The notes: generated from the sequence alone by a model not told the origin. 10,450 bases of DNA from JAUXEH01 sp965602945 (GCA_965602945.1 CBFDBC010000135.1:1-10450); one strand, 5' to 3'. Numbered from the stretch's first letter, positions 1 to 7,391 are shown. A program made the numbers and translations.

Positions 1-990
1 TGGCTCATGCCGGCCGGGACCTTTATTTTCATCATCCTGATGGGGCACATCCTGTACCATCGTTTTACCGAGAACAGCCGGCGGCTTGTGGTCTATTCCC
101 AAGAGCTCGAGGAAAAATCTCTCCGTCTGGAAGAGGCCAAGGCCGAGCTGGAGGAGTACAGCCGGACGCTCGAACACAAGGTCGAGGAGCGGACCCGGGA
201 GCTCCAGGAGAAGCAGGTCCAGCTGATCCAGTCCAGCAAGATGGCGTCCCTAGGCAGCCTGGTGGCGGGCGTGGCCCACGAGATCAATACCCCGGTGGGC
301 GCCATCAACAGCATGCACGACACGCTGATGCGTGCGGTGGAGAAGCTGAAGAACGAACTCGAATCCTGCCTGTCGGAGAACAAGGAAGAGCAGACGCGGA
401 TTATGTCCTCACTCCAGGCCGTGGATGATGCCAACAAGGTCATCGCCTCTGGGACGGACCGGGTCATCGAGATCGTGAAGCGGCTGCGGAGCTTTGCCCG
501 GCTGGATGAGGCGGAGCTCAAGGAGGCCGACATCAACGAAGGCCTGGAAGACACGCTGACCATCATCCACCACGAGATCAAACACAACATCAAGATGAAC
601 AAGAACTACCACGACATCCCCAGGATATCCTGTTTCCCCGGCCACCTGAACCAGGTCTTCCTGAATATTTTGATCAACGCCAAACATGCCATAGAAGAAA
701 AGGGCGAAATTTCCATCACTACCTATGCCCGGGACGACAAGGTCTTTGTCGAGATCAAGGATTCCGGCGAGGGAATCCCCAAAGACAAGCTGGAAAAGAT
801 CTTCGATCCCGGATACACCACCAAAGGCGTGGGTGTGGGAACCGGGCTGGGGCTCTCTATCTGCTACCAGATCATCCAGGACCACAGAGGAGAGATCAAG
901 GTGGAGAGCAAGCCTGGTGAGGGCACGACCTTCACGGTTATCCTTCCCACGGACCTGGAAAAGCAGCTGGAAGCATCAGGGCCGGAGTAA
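1..990 (+). CDS. Sensor histidine kinase, C-terminal part (5' end outside the window)
   Basis: This is a two-component sensor kinase that would autophosphorylate on a histidine and pass the phosphate to a response regulator not present here. Counting from the Met at position 7, residues about 4-17 are hydrophobic and look like the end of the last membrane helix. Residues about 33-75 form a charged coiled-coil signalling helix. The HisKA H-box lies around HEINTP with the phospho-acceptor His91. The HATPase_c domain follows, with an N-box containing N215, N220 and N224 (NILINAKHAI), a G1 box DSGEGIP (252-258), an F-box IFDPGYTTK and a G2 box GTGLGLSI (278-285). The frame is open through the two codons before position 7, and no sensory domain precedes the helix, so the true start almost certainly lies upstream and the Met at 7 is internal. 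What the missing part senses cannot be told. The TPR gene follows 37 bp downstream on the same strand. The kinase call is very secure; its signal and partner are unknown. Confidence 0.95.
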   Translation, partial: WLMPAGTFIFIILMGHILYHRFTENSRRLVVYSQELEEKSLRLEEAKAELEEYSRTLEHKVEERTRELQEKQVQLIQSSKMASLGSLVAGVAHEINTPVGAINSMHDTLMRAVEKLKNELESCLSENKEEQTRIMSSLQAVDDANKVIASGTDRVIEIVKRLRSFARLDEAELKEADINEGLEDTLTIIHHEIKHNIKMNKNYHDIPRISCFPGHLNQVFLNILINAKHAIEEKGEISITTYARDDKVFVEIKDSGEGIPKDKLEKIFDPGYTTKGVGVGTGLGLSICYQIIQDHRGEIKVESKPGEGTTFTVILPTDLEKQLEASGPE

Positions 991-1027
991 TCCTGGCTTA
1001 TCTGGATACACACAAGAAGTGAAGTTC

Positions 1028-1573
1028 GTGAAAAGCAGCCCTAGGTTGTGTGCCCTTATTTTTGCATGCCTGATCCTGCTCCACTGCGCCTCGAAACCCG
1101 AGGCGGTGCCGAGCGCCATTCCCTATTACAATCATGGTGTTGAGCTTCAGGAGGCTGGGAACCTGGAGGATGCGATCGCGGCCTATACCCGTGCCCTGAA
1201 GATCGATCCCTATTTCGTGGACGCCCTGGTCAACCGCGGGAATATCCAGATGGACCTGGGGGATCTCTATGAGGCCATCGAGGACTACACACGGGCCCTG
1301 GCACTGGAGCCCGATCATATCGTGGCCTATCTCAACCGTTCCAGCGCCTATGCGCAGGAGGGCGATCTGGACTCCGCCATCGAGGATCTTACAACCGCCA
1401 TCGTGATAAAACCGGACTTTGCTTCGGCCTATTTCAGCCGCGGGATCGTGTGGATGGCCAAGAAGAACTATGATTTGGCCACCGCGGATTTCACGAAAGC
1501 GGCCGACCTCGATCCCTTCCGCAAGGACGCGGCTGCAGAAAAAATCAAGATCTGCCGCTCCAAGAAAAAATAG
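1028..1573 (+). CDS. Small exported TPR-repeat protein, probable lipoprotein
   Basis: The 181-residue product starts with a basic n-region and a hydrophobic stretch ending in LILLHC (Cys20), which resembles a type II signal peptide. His at -1 of the cysteine is atypical (Gly, Ala or Ser is usual), so lipidation is likely but not certain. After a short linker, four TPR units follow (about residues 32-61, 62-95, 96-129 and 130-163). Their closing prolines are exactly 34 residues apart (P61, P95, P129, P163), and each has the typical G-N/D-L...AI..YT.A pattern. TPR arrays bind other proteins; the partner is unknown. No ATG is available at the start. GTG at 1028 is chosen because AGAAGTGAAG lies just upstream; GTG at 1019 is in frame but has no visible SD and would add three residues. 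A longer open frame extends back into the kinase gene but is only its shadow. The gene lies 37 bp after the kinase stop, so co-transcription is likely. Confidence 0.85.
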   Translation: MKSSPRLCALIFACLILLHCASKPEAVPSAIPYYNHGVELQEAGNLEDAIAAYTRALKIDPYFVDALVNRGNIQMDLGDLYEAIEDYTRALALEPDHIVAYLNRSSAYAQEGDLDSAIEDLTTAIVIKPDFASAYFSRGIVWMAKKNYDLATADFTKAADLDPFRKDAAAEKIKICRSKKK

Positions 1574-1575
1574 CC

Positions 1576-2472
1576 CTAGTACTTAATCTCGGTTTCGACG
1601 ATGAAAAACTGATACTGATCGTAGAGAATATCGACTTCATACTTGGTGCTGCGGTTGCCGGTGTGGTTGATGAGCACCTCTTCGAGCTTCTGGAAGCTGG
1701 GGAAGCGGATGCCATTCTTCTCGATCCCATAGGCCACGCTCCAGGTGATTTCCCGCTTGAGGTTGCCGATGGAGGAGTCGAGATCCTCTGAGTAGCCGGG
1801 GATCGAGCGGGGGTCCCACTCGATCTTCAGCACGCTGAAGTCCGAGACATCCACCCAGATCTTCCCGAAGCTGTAGTTTTCCTCCCGTTCTTCCGTGGGA
1901 GTGGCCGTGATCACGAGTGTGGCCCGGCCGTCCAGCTCTTCCCTTCCCACGATCGCGTAGTCGAAGTGCTGCTGCCAGTAGTGGCTCAGGAAGCCCACCG
2001 GGCCGTACACCAGGTACTGTGCGAAGTAGCGCTGCAGCTCGAGCTGGGCATCTTTTTTTTCCTTCTTTTTCCCGTTCTCTTCCAGGAGATCCCGCTTTTC
2101 ATACCGTTCTTCTTCTTTCCGGATCATCTGGTAGTCGTAGACGTAGCTTTTGTCCTGTACCCTGCGCAGCTGGAGCTGTGTGGAGTAGACCATTTCTCCC
2201 GCCACATCGGAGCGCCTGTAGGAGCTTTTCTTGTTAAAGAAATAGACCTTCTCCTGCATGTTCTCGTGGCATATGAAATCCAGGGCCACGGCCTTGAGCC
2301 GCTCGCAGTAGTCCCCGGTCTTCTGCATGACCTGCCTGAGCAGGGCGGCGTCTTCCGCCGATACTTTAGTGGGTGCCTGAGCCGGAAGGCCTGCGGTCAA
2401 CATTCCCAAGGCGAGGAGGGCGCATATAACCCTGATTACGGGATATCCAACCTGCATGTGAGCAGCGAGCAT
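1576..2472 (-). CDS. Secreted protein of unknown function with a LolA/LolB-like fold pattern
   Basis: The 298-residue protein has an N-terminal signal peptide: a hydrophobic core at about residues 12-30 and a likely signal peptidase I site after AQA near residue 33. I do not recognise a named family. The mature part has alternating beta-type segments: YDYQMI, then GRATLVITATP (182-192), then FGKIWVDVSDFSVLKIEWD (202-220), then NGIRFPSFQKLEEV. This resembles outer-membrane lipoprotein-sorting (LolA/LppX-like) proteins, in which a half-barrel binds a lipid or lipoprotein. That assignment is by pattern only. A highly charged Lys/Glu stretch (about 118-141) interrupts the fold and is encoded partly by an A8 run. 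Two cysteines, C56 and C68, lie in the early mature region. The start at 2472 is supported by AGGAAGG four bases upstream; Met6 is an alternative. The gene ends 2 bp from the convergent TPR gene. It lies 91 bp downstream of the DUF6132-like gene on the same strand and may be read from that promoter. Confidence 0.8.
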   Translation of the reverse strand: MLAAHMQVGYPVIRVICALLALGMLTAGLPAQAPTKVSAEDAALLRQVMQKTGDYCERLKAVALDFICHENMQEKVYFFNKKSSYRRSDVAGEMVYSTQLQLRRVQDKSYVYDYQMIRKEEERYEKRDLLEENGKKKEKKDAQLELQRYFAQYLVYGPVGFLSHYWQQHFDYAIVGREELDGRATLVITATPTEEREENYSFGKIWVDVSDFSVLKIEWDPRSIPGYSEDLDSSIGNLKREITWSVAYGIEKNGIRFPSFQKLEEVLINHTGNRSTKYEVDILYDQYQFFIVETEIKY

Positions 2473-2502
2473 AAGCCCTTCCTGATCTCCAGAGTGTCCT
2501 CT

Positions 2503-2532
2503 GTCCGATTCCCCGGACTGAGGTAGTACTAC
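2503..2532. other. Inverted repeats in the 91-bp spacer before the LolA-like gene
   Basis: The spacer holds a GTCCG/CGGAC hairpin (arms 2503-2507 and 2514-2518, 6-base loop) and, next to it, a perfect 10-bp palindrome GTAGTACTAC (2523-2532). There is no T-run after the hairpin on either strand, so it is not a convincing intrinsic terminator. It could be a protein site or mRNA structure in the leader of the gene starting at 2472. Chance occurrence is quite possible. Confidence 0.3.
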
Positions 2533-2563
2533 GGATGACTCCAGCCTTTCGTTTATTATGCGC

Positions 2564-2761
2564 CTAGAACGTGCTGGCCAGGAATCCGCCGATCACGGCC
2601 CAGTAGATGGTGGAGATGTAAGGATTGCTGGCGATCTTGCAGGTTCCGCTGGCGCACCCTATGAAGCGGTAGTAAAGGAAACCGATGACCGCGCCCGCGG
2701 CCACACCCAGGAGTATTTTGATCATCTTCTTTTTGTCCAGTCGTCTGATTTTCTCTGCCAT
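2564..2761 (-). CDS. Small two-TM membrane protein, DUF6132-like
   Basis: This 65-residue protein has a basic N-terminus (KIRRLDKKK), a glycine/alanine-rich first membrane helix (about 14-32), a short loop and a second helix (about 50-63). The segment YYRFIGCASGTCKIASNP (30-47), with Cys36 and Cys41, is the hallmark I associate with DUF6132 proteins, which typically read YY.F.GC.SG.C.I.SNP. No function is established for the family. The conserved cysteine pair in a membrane loop suggests redox, metal or sulfur chemistry, but that is inference. The start could be Met1 (2761) or Met13 (2725). A near-consensus promoter ends only 12 bases before the Met1 codon, which would leave an mRNA leader of about 5-6 bases. 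Met13 is preceded by AAAAAGAAG, a weak SD-like stretch. The gene sits between the serine hydrolase and the LolA-like gene on the same strand. Confidence 0.8.
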   Translation of the reverse strand: MAEKIRRLDKKKMIKILLGVAAGAVIGFLYYRFIGCASGTCKIASNPYISTIYWAVIGGFLASTF

Positions 2762-2773
2762 GAGCCTGGGCCC

Positions 2774-2802
2774 ACTATATCAGCCATTGCTTATATTGTC
2801 AA
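2774..2802 (-). promoter_or_regulatory. Sigma70-type promoter for the DUF6132-like gene
   Basis: Read on the - strand, a perfect -35 box TTGACA (2797-2802) is followed by a 17-base spacer and a -10 box TATAGT (2774-2779, five of six consensus bases). Transcription would begin near 2767, only about 5-6 bases before the ATG at 2761. The sequence lies in the 69-bp gap between the hydrolase stop and this ORF, where an internal promoter makes sense. It may also drive the LolA-like gene downstream. Confidence 0.7.
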
Positions 2803-2830
2803 ATCTGAATTCAGTGCGGATGCCTCAGGA

Positions 2831-4681
2831 TCACTCCTTGTGCCGGGGTTCCAGGGTGAATATTCCTTCGTCCAGATCGAGCCGGGTCTCGAGTCTATCG
2901 AACTGCATCACGATGCGGCCGTGGTAGGGGGTTATAGCCGTGATCTTAAAAGGGATGCGCAGTCCCTCGAGCTCGCGGTAATCTTCATAGATGAAGATCT
3001 CTGACATCTTCGCATCCGATCCGGGCCGCATCCACCGGGTGTTGGCGAAAAGAGGATCTCCGGTCTCCGCGTCAACCGTCATGGTGTAGGGTGGGACATC
3101 CCGGGCCGTGAGCTTCAGGATATAGACTCTGCGCCCGTTCTGTTCCTTTTCCTCCGTGATCTCCATCGTCTCGAAGAACTTGCGCCAGTCGCCGAAGAGG
3201 GCCGCGGGATGCTGCAGCCGGGCCTGCTCGTAGAACCGCCCGTACAGCTCCTGAAAAACAAAGATAGTGTTGGCCATCGCGCTGCGCTCCGGATTGAGGG
3301 CAAGCTTGATATGCCCGAACCGGCCGTAGTCCTGATCCTGGACAAACCGGTCGGTCCCGGCGGCGGTCCAGGTGATCTTCCCACTCAATCCTGACTGGGG
3401 CCGGCTGACCGTCCCGGTGAGGCGGAAATTCCCTAAGGCTTGGACAGCCGCCGAAGCCTCATCCGACTTGCGTATGCGCAGGACCTCCTCCACGGTCGGA
3501 AGAGTAGGCTTCTCCCCTAAGAGCGCCTCCCACACGATTCCCAGGGATGCCTGAGGGATGCCCGAGGTCTGGCGGTTGGTCAAGAGCACGAAGCCGAGCC
3601 CGGAATCGGGCAGCAAACCTACCTGGGCGTTGAAGCCGTCCACTCCTCCACCGTGTTCGATCATGAGCTGGCCTTCCCACTCCCGGACGAACCAGCCCAT
3701 ACCGTAGGCCATGCCCGGGCCCATCTCGAACTGGGGAGTCCAGGTCTCCTGGTGATTCTCCTCGCTCAGGAAGCGCATTCCGTTGAATATGCCCTTTCCC
3801 AAGTGGAAGCGTACCCAGTTGGCCATGTCCAGCACATTGGAATTGATGACACCGGCCGCCCCGATGTTGTCCATGTCTCTGAGGGGCAGCGGCTTGTGGT
3901 GCCGCACGCTGTCCTCCCAGATGTACCCGGTTGCCTGAAGAGGATCGCTGCGGCCGGCATGGACCGAGGAATTCGTTCGATCCATGCCCAGTGGCGTGAA
4001 GATCCTCTCCTCGATCAGTGTGTCCCAGTCTTTCCCACCGGCCTTGGCCGCGGCTTCTCCGGATGCCAGGTACTGGATGTTGGTGTAGTTGAAGCGTTGG
4101 CCGTAAGGTGCCATGGGCTCGGCCTGCGCGGCCAGGCGCAGCGCCTCTTCACGCGAGACGCCGCTGTTGAGCCAGACCAGGTTCATACGCATGAAGCCCG
4201 TACGGTGGCAGAGGAGATCGCGGAGTGTGGCCTGTGCTCCCCCATCCTGAGTCTTGAGCTTCAGCTCGAAGTACGGGAGGTGTTTTATCACTGGGTCGTC
4301 CCAGCCCATCTTGCCCTCGTCGGCCAGCATGCCGATCAGGGCCGTGTTGAACGCCTTGGTGGCGGAACCGATGGCGAAGTTGGTCTCGGGCGTCGCCGGC
4401 CTCTGCTCGGCGATGTCCGCCCATCCGAAACCATGGGTGAGAATGATTTCGTCGTCCTTGACCACGGCCAGCGCCATGCCCGGCACATGGAGCTCCCGCC
4501 GCTTCTGCTCCAGCACATCGACCAGGCGTTCGAGCCGGAGCTCGAGGGTGTATTCTTCTGTCTCTGCTGTTGGCTCCTGCGCAGGAAGAATGGGGACGCT
4601 ACAGAGTATGGTCAAAGCAGAAAGCAGTATCAGAGTGAGTAGTCTCGAAGCGGTCTTCTGAATTCGTTTGTGTCCTCGCAT
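2831..4681 (-). CDS. Secreted serine hydrolase, class C beta-lactamase / PBP4*-like, with C-terminal extension
   Basis: The 616-residue protein starts with a signal peptide (hydrophobic core about 14-33, likely cleavage after LPA-Q near residue 34). Residues about 45-390 form a beta-lactamase-related (class C, DD-peptidase/esterase) domain. The catalytic motif SATK gives Ser106 and Lys109; the second motif is YTN with Tyr199; the third is HGGG starting at His343, the usual replacement for KTG in this superfamily. The protein therefore probably hydrolyses a peptide, ester or amide bond outside the cytoplasm; the substrate cannot be told, and many such proteins are not antibiotic resistance enzymes. 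Residues about 410-616 are an extra domain with beta-strand patterns (RVYILKLTARD, YTMTVDAETGDPLFA, LRIPFKITAITPYHG) like LolA-type lipoprotein-sorting folds. The start at 4681 has a strong AGGAGA six bases upstream. The gene follows permease B by 79 bp but has its own candidate promoter. All catalytic motifs are intact. Confidence 0.92.
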   Translation of the reverse strand: MRGHKRIQKTASRLLTLILLSALTILCSVPILPAQEPTAETEEYTLELRLERLVDVLEQKRRELHVPGMALAVVKDDEIILTHGFGWADIAEQRPATPETNFAIGSATKAFNTALIGMLADEGKMGWDDPVIKHLPYFELKLKTQDGGAQATLRDLLCHRTGFMRMNLVWLNSGVSREEALRLAAQAEPMAPYGQRFNYTNIQYLASGEAAAKAGGKDWDTLIEERIFTPLGMDRTNSSVHAGRSDPLQATGYIWEDSVRHHKPLPLRDMDNIGAAGVINSNVLDMANWVRFHLGKGIFNGMRFLSEENHQETWTPQFEMGPGMAYGMGWFVREWEGQLMIEHGGGVDGFNAQVGLLPDSGLGFVLLTNRQTSGIPQASLGIVWEALLGEKPTLPTVEEVLRIRKSDEASAAVQALGNFRLTGTVSRPQSGLSGKITWTAAGTDRFVQDQDYGRFGHIKLALNPERSAMANTIFVFQELYGRFYEQARLQHPAALFGDWRKFFETMEITEEKEQNGRRVYILKLTARDVPPYTMTVDAETGDPLFANTRWMRPGSDAKMSEIFIYEDYRELEGLRIPFKITAITPYHGRIVMQFDRLETRLDLDEGIFTLEPRHKE

Positions 4682-4713
4682 TCAAATCTCCTGATCGGCC
4701 ATCTAGTACGCCC

Positions 4714-4741
4714 ATTATCTTGGAATCGGTCGTGAATGCAA
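4714..4741 (-). promoter_or_regulatory. Candidate promoter for the serine hydrolase gene
   Basis: On the - strand, TTGCAT (4736-4741) and GATAAT (4714-4719) are separated by 16 bases. The -10 box matches five of six consensus bases and the -35 box three of six. Transcription would start near 4707, giving a leader of about 26 bases that contains the AGGAGA ribosome binding site. No intrinsic terminator is visible after permease B, so read-through is also possible. Confidence 0.4.
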
Positions 4742-4760
4742 GTCTAAATGATAGAAGCCC

Positions 4761-7391
4761 CTATTCGTAGCGCAGGGAGTCCACGGGATCGGTGACAGCA
4801 GCGCGGATGGTCTGGAAGCTCACGGTCACGAGGGCGGTCAACAGGGCCAGGGTAGCGGCAGCCGGGAACATCCAGAGGTGGATGTCTACATGGTAGGCGA
4901 AGCTGTCCAGCCAGCGCGACATGGCGATGAATGCGGCCGGCCATGCGATCAGGTTGGCGAATAATACACCCTTAACGAAGTCCCAGGAAAGCAGCCGTGT
5001 GATCTCCGGGATCGAGGCTCCCAGGATCTTGCGGATCCCGATCTCTTTGGTACGCTGCTCGGAGACCAAGGCCGCCAGCCCGAACAGGCCCAGACACGAC
5101 ACCAGGATCGCCAACAAGGAAAAATACCGGAATACGCTCATTGTCCTTTGCTCCCCACGGTACATCCGTCCGAAGAACTCGTCCAGGAAGCGATAGGTGA
5201 AGGGGAACTCGGGTGAGAACCGGTTCCACACCTTTTCCAGATGGCCTACCAGGGTGGATAGGTCGCCACCTTCCGGACTGATACGGAGGAATGCATAGCT
5301 GTATCGCTGCGGCTCGACCAGCAGGACCAGCGGCCTGATCTCTGTCTGGAGGGGCTGGAAGTGGAAGTTTCTGACAACTCCGATGATCTGCCCCTCCCTG
5401 AGCCCATCATGAGCGGGAGCCGCGAATCGTTTTCCAAGGGGAGATTCCACCTCGATCCTGCGGACGGCTGCCTCGTTGAGCACATAACCCTGTTCGGCGT
5501 CTGTGGTGTACTCCAAAGCGAACCCTCTACCCTCAACGATCTCCATGCCTAGCGTGGCAAAATAATCAAAATCCACCGAGGCGCGTTGGAATTCCCCCTC
5601 GTCTTCGGGCTCCTTTCCCTCCCATTCGAAGCCGGTATGCGTGTGGCCGATCTCCATGGGGAGCTGGTCAGAGGCCGTGACCTGCAGTATGCGGGGATTG
5701 GCCAGAAGCTCGTTCTTCATGGCATGGTACTGGCCGCCTGCCTCTCCTCGCAAGGGCAGGTAGATCACGTGTTCCCGGTCCATTCCCAGGTTGGTGTTGA
5801 AGATGTAGTGCAGCTGGCTCGTCATGATCAGGGTCGCCGTGATCAGGAAGATGGTGACGGCGAATTGAACAACTACCAGGACCTTGCGGAGTGTGAGCCG
5901 TGCGGGGCGGCGGGCCTGGGTCGAAAGAACTCCCCGTAGGATGCGGACGGGGCTGAATGATGAGAGCAGCAGCGCGGGGTAGATGCCCGCCAGGAGTCCG
6001 GAGAGGAGGGCCAGTGCAAACAGCCTCAGGAGCATGCCGGGATCCTGTAGTTGACCGAGGCTCAGCTCTTTCCCGGACAGAGAATTGAAGGCAGGCAGAG
6101 CCAGGGCAACCAGGGCCAGGGCCGCTGCGAACGCGACCAGGGACAGGAGGATGGACTCACCCAGGAACTGCTTGATCAGGTCCTGCCTCCGGGCGCCCGT
6201 CACCTTGCGCATGCCGATCTCCCGGCCACGTTGGGCGGCGCGGGCCGTTGAAAGATTCGTGAAGTTGAGGCAGGCCATGGCCAGGATGAAAATGGCGATA
6301 AGGGAAAAGATGGTGATGGTGCTGCTGTCTCCTTCGGAGAACGCCCCGTGCAGGTGAATGCGGGTCAGGGCCTCCAGCTTGAGTTTGGGATCCCCGAACA
6401 GCTCGTGGGAGTCGAGATAGCCGAACATCTTTTCTTCTGCGTCTGTTTGGGGGATGCCCTCGTGGAGCAGGACAAAGGTTTCGATCTGAAACCGGCCGAA
6501 ATGGCCGGGATCTCCGTCGTTGCGGACAAAGACCTCGAAAGGTCGAACGTAGTCGAACCGAAGGCTCGAGTTGGCGGGCAAGCCCTGCAGGACCCCCGTG
6601 ACCTGGAGGTCCGCACTGCCGTCCAAAAGGATGTGCTTCCCCACAGGATCGTCCTCGCCGAAGACCTTTTCGGCCAGCTCCTGTGTGATGAGGATCGAGT
6701 CCGGTGAGGAGAGCGCAACCCCCGGATCTCCCTTCAGCAGAGGGAAACTGAACATGGTCAGGAAGGAGGGATCCGCATAGGTACCACTTTCTTCGAACTT
6801 CTTATCTTGATAGGCAAGGAGCCCGGCCGTCCGGCTGTAACGGGCGGCGGATTCGATCTCGGGATAGTCCTTTTCGAGTGCGGGACCCAGGGGAATGGCC
6901 GTGACCGGCCACATCCGGCCGCGCGCCAGGAGGTTGATCCGGCTGATCCTGCCCGCGTTTTCATGGAACCGGTCGAAGCTTAGCTCGTCCCAGACCCAGA
7001 GGAAGATGAGGATGCAGACGGCCATGCCCACGGCCAGCCCGGCGATATTGATGAAGGAGAAGGCCCGGTGCCGCAGGAGCTGCCGCCAAGCGGTCTTGAG
7101 ATAATTTCTGAACATGATTGTCCTCCAGATCAGGGAGTGACGGACATAGGCCGGGAATGACCGCAGCACCTGCCTCCGGTACCAGCGGCGGGCCCGAAGG
7201 GTGCCCTGTTCAGTGAGCCTCTCCCTGAACTCTTCTTCCAGGTCTCCAGCGCAAAGGTAATCACCCTGGTACCGGGACATGCGGGCCAAAAGCCAAGATA
7301 CCATACGAGGAAGACGTGTTTCGCCGGATCGCATCTCAGGCTGCCTTTTTTGGCGGTTATTTCTGGGCGGCCTATCCATATCCTCTGTCAT
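4761..7391 (-). CDS. FtsX/MacB-type permease B, orphan (no ATPase), with N-terminal permease prefix domain
   Basis: This 876-residue inner-membrane protein is one of two tandem paralogs. Residues about 30-92 form the soluble prefix domain (WLLARMSRYQ, DLEEEFRERL). At Met93 (MFRNYLKTAWRQL) a normal permease N-terminus begins. TM1 is at about 112-134, and a periplasmic MacB_PCD-like domain spans 140-350. The first FtsX domain (355-480) has the cytoplasmic motif AAQRGREIGMRKVTGA. A TM near 502-525 and a second periplasmic domain follow. The second FtsX domain (755-870) has SEQRTKEIGIRKILGA. The two copies of EIG.RK..GA mark the sites that normally contact an ABC ATPase. MacB/LolE-type permeases transmit ATP-driven motion to the periplasm (lipoprotein, drug or peptide export, or signalling), but the substrate here is unknown and no ATPase gene lies in the window. 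The start codon overlaps the permease A stop as ATGA with only a weak SD, so translation is probably coupled. The C-terminus DPVDSLRYE nearly matches that of permease A. Confidence 0.93.
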   Translation of the reverse strand: MTEDMDRPPRNNRQKRQPEMRSGETRLPRMVSWLLARMSRYQGDYLCAGDLEEEFRERLTEQGTLRARRWYRRQVLRSFPAYVRHSLIWRTIMFRNYLKTAWRQLLRHRAFSFINIAGLAVGMAVCILIFLWVWDELSFDRFHENAGRISRINLLARGRMWPVTAIPLGPALEKDYPEIESAARYSRTAGLLAYQDKKFEESGTYADPSFLTMFSFPLLKGDPGVALSSPDSILITQELAEKVFGEDDPVGKHILLDGSADLQVTGVLQGLPANSSLRFDYVRPFEVFVRNDGDPGHFGRFQIETFVLLHEGIPQTDAEEKMFGYLDSHELFGDPKLKLEALTRIHLHGAFSEGDSSTITIFSLIAIFILAMACLNFTNLSTARAAQRGREIGMRKVTGARRQDLIKQFLGESILLSLVAFAAALALVALALPAFNSLSGKELSLGQLQDPGMLLRLFALALLSGLLAGIYPALLLSSFSPVRILRGVLSTQARRPARLTLRKVLVVVQFAVTIFLITATLIMTSQLHYIFNTNLGMDREHVIYLPLRGEAGGQYHAMKNELLANPRILQVTASDQLPMEIGHTHTGFEWEGKEPEDEGEFQRASVDFDYFATLGMEIVEGRGFALEYTTDAEQGYVLNEAAVRRIEVESPLGKRFAAPAHDGLREGQIIGVVRNFHFQPLQTEIRPLVLLVEPQRYSYAFLRISPEGGDLSTLVGHLEKVWNRFSPEFPFTYRFLDEFFGRMYRGEQRTMSVFRYFSLLAILVSCLGLFGLAALVSEQRTKEIGIRKILGASIPEITRLLSWDFVKGVLFANLIAWPAAFIAMSRWLDSFAYHVDIHLWMFPAAATLALLTALVTVSFQTIRAAVTDPVDSLRYE

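Noticed and set aside
725..1018. In-frame N-terminal extension of the TPR gene back into the kinase gene
   Set aside because: The extension is an Arg/Ser/Pro-rich out-of-frame reading of the HATPase domain, and the signal peptide only makes sense with a start at 1019 or 1028.
2503..2518. GTCCG/CGGAC hairpin as an intrinsic terminator of the DUF6132-like gene
   Set aside because: The stem is only 5 bp and no T-run follows on either strand.
1966..2526. + strand open frame (186 codons) opposite the LolA-like gene
   Set aside because: It is hydrophobic and low in complexity, with no SD and no family resemblance; a mirror of the real - strand gene.
3653..4642. Long + strand open frame (329 codons) opposite the serine hydrolase
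   Set aside because: It is antisense to a gene with full catalytic motifs and a strong SD; its translation has no recognisable domain and reflects GC-rich codon structure.
2831..4681. Serine hydrolase as an antibiotic-resistance beta-lactamase
   Set aside because: It has SxxK, YxN and HGG motifs, but so do many esterases and peptidases of this superfamily. HGG in place of KTG and the extra C-terminal domain do not support a resistance call.
4682..4760. Terminator between permease B and the serine hydrolase
   Set aside because: I see no stable hairpin with a T-run in this 79-bp gap, so none is annotated.
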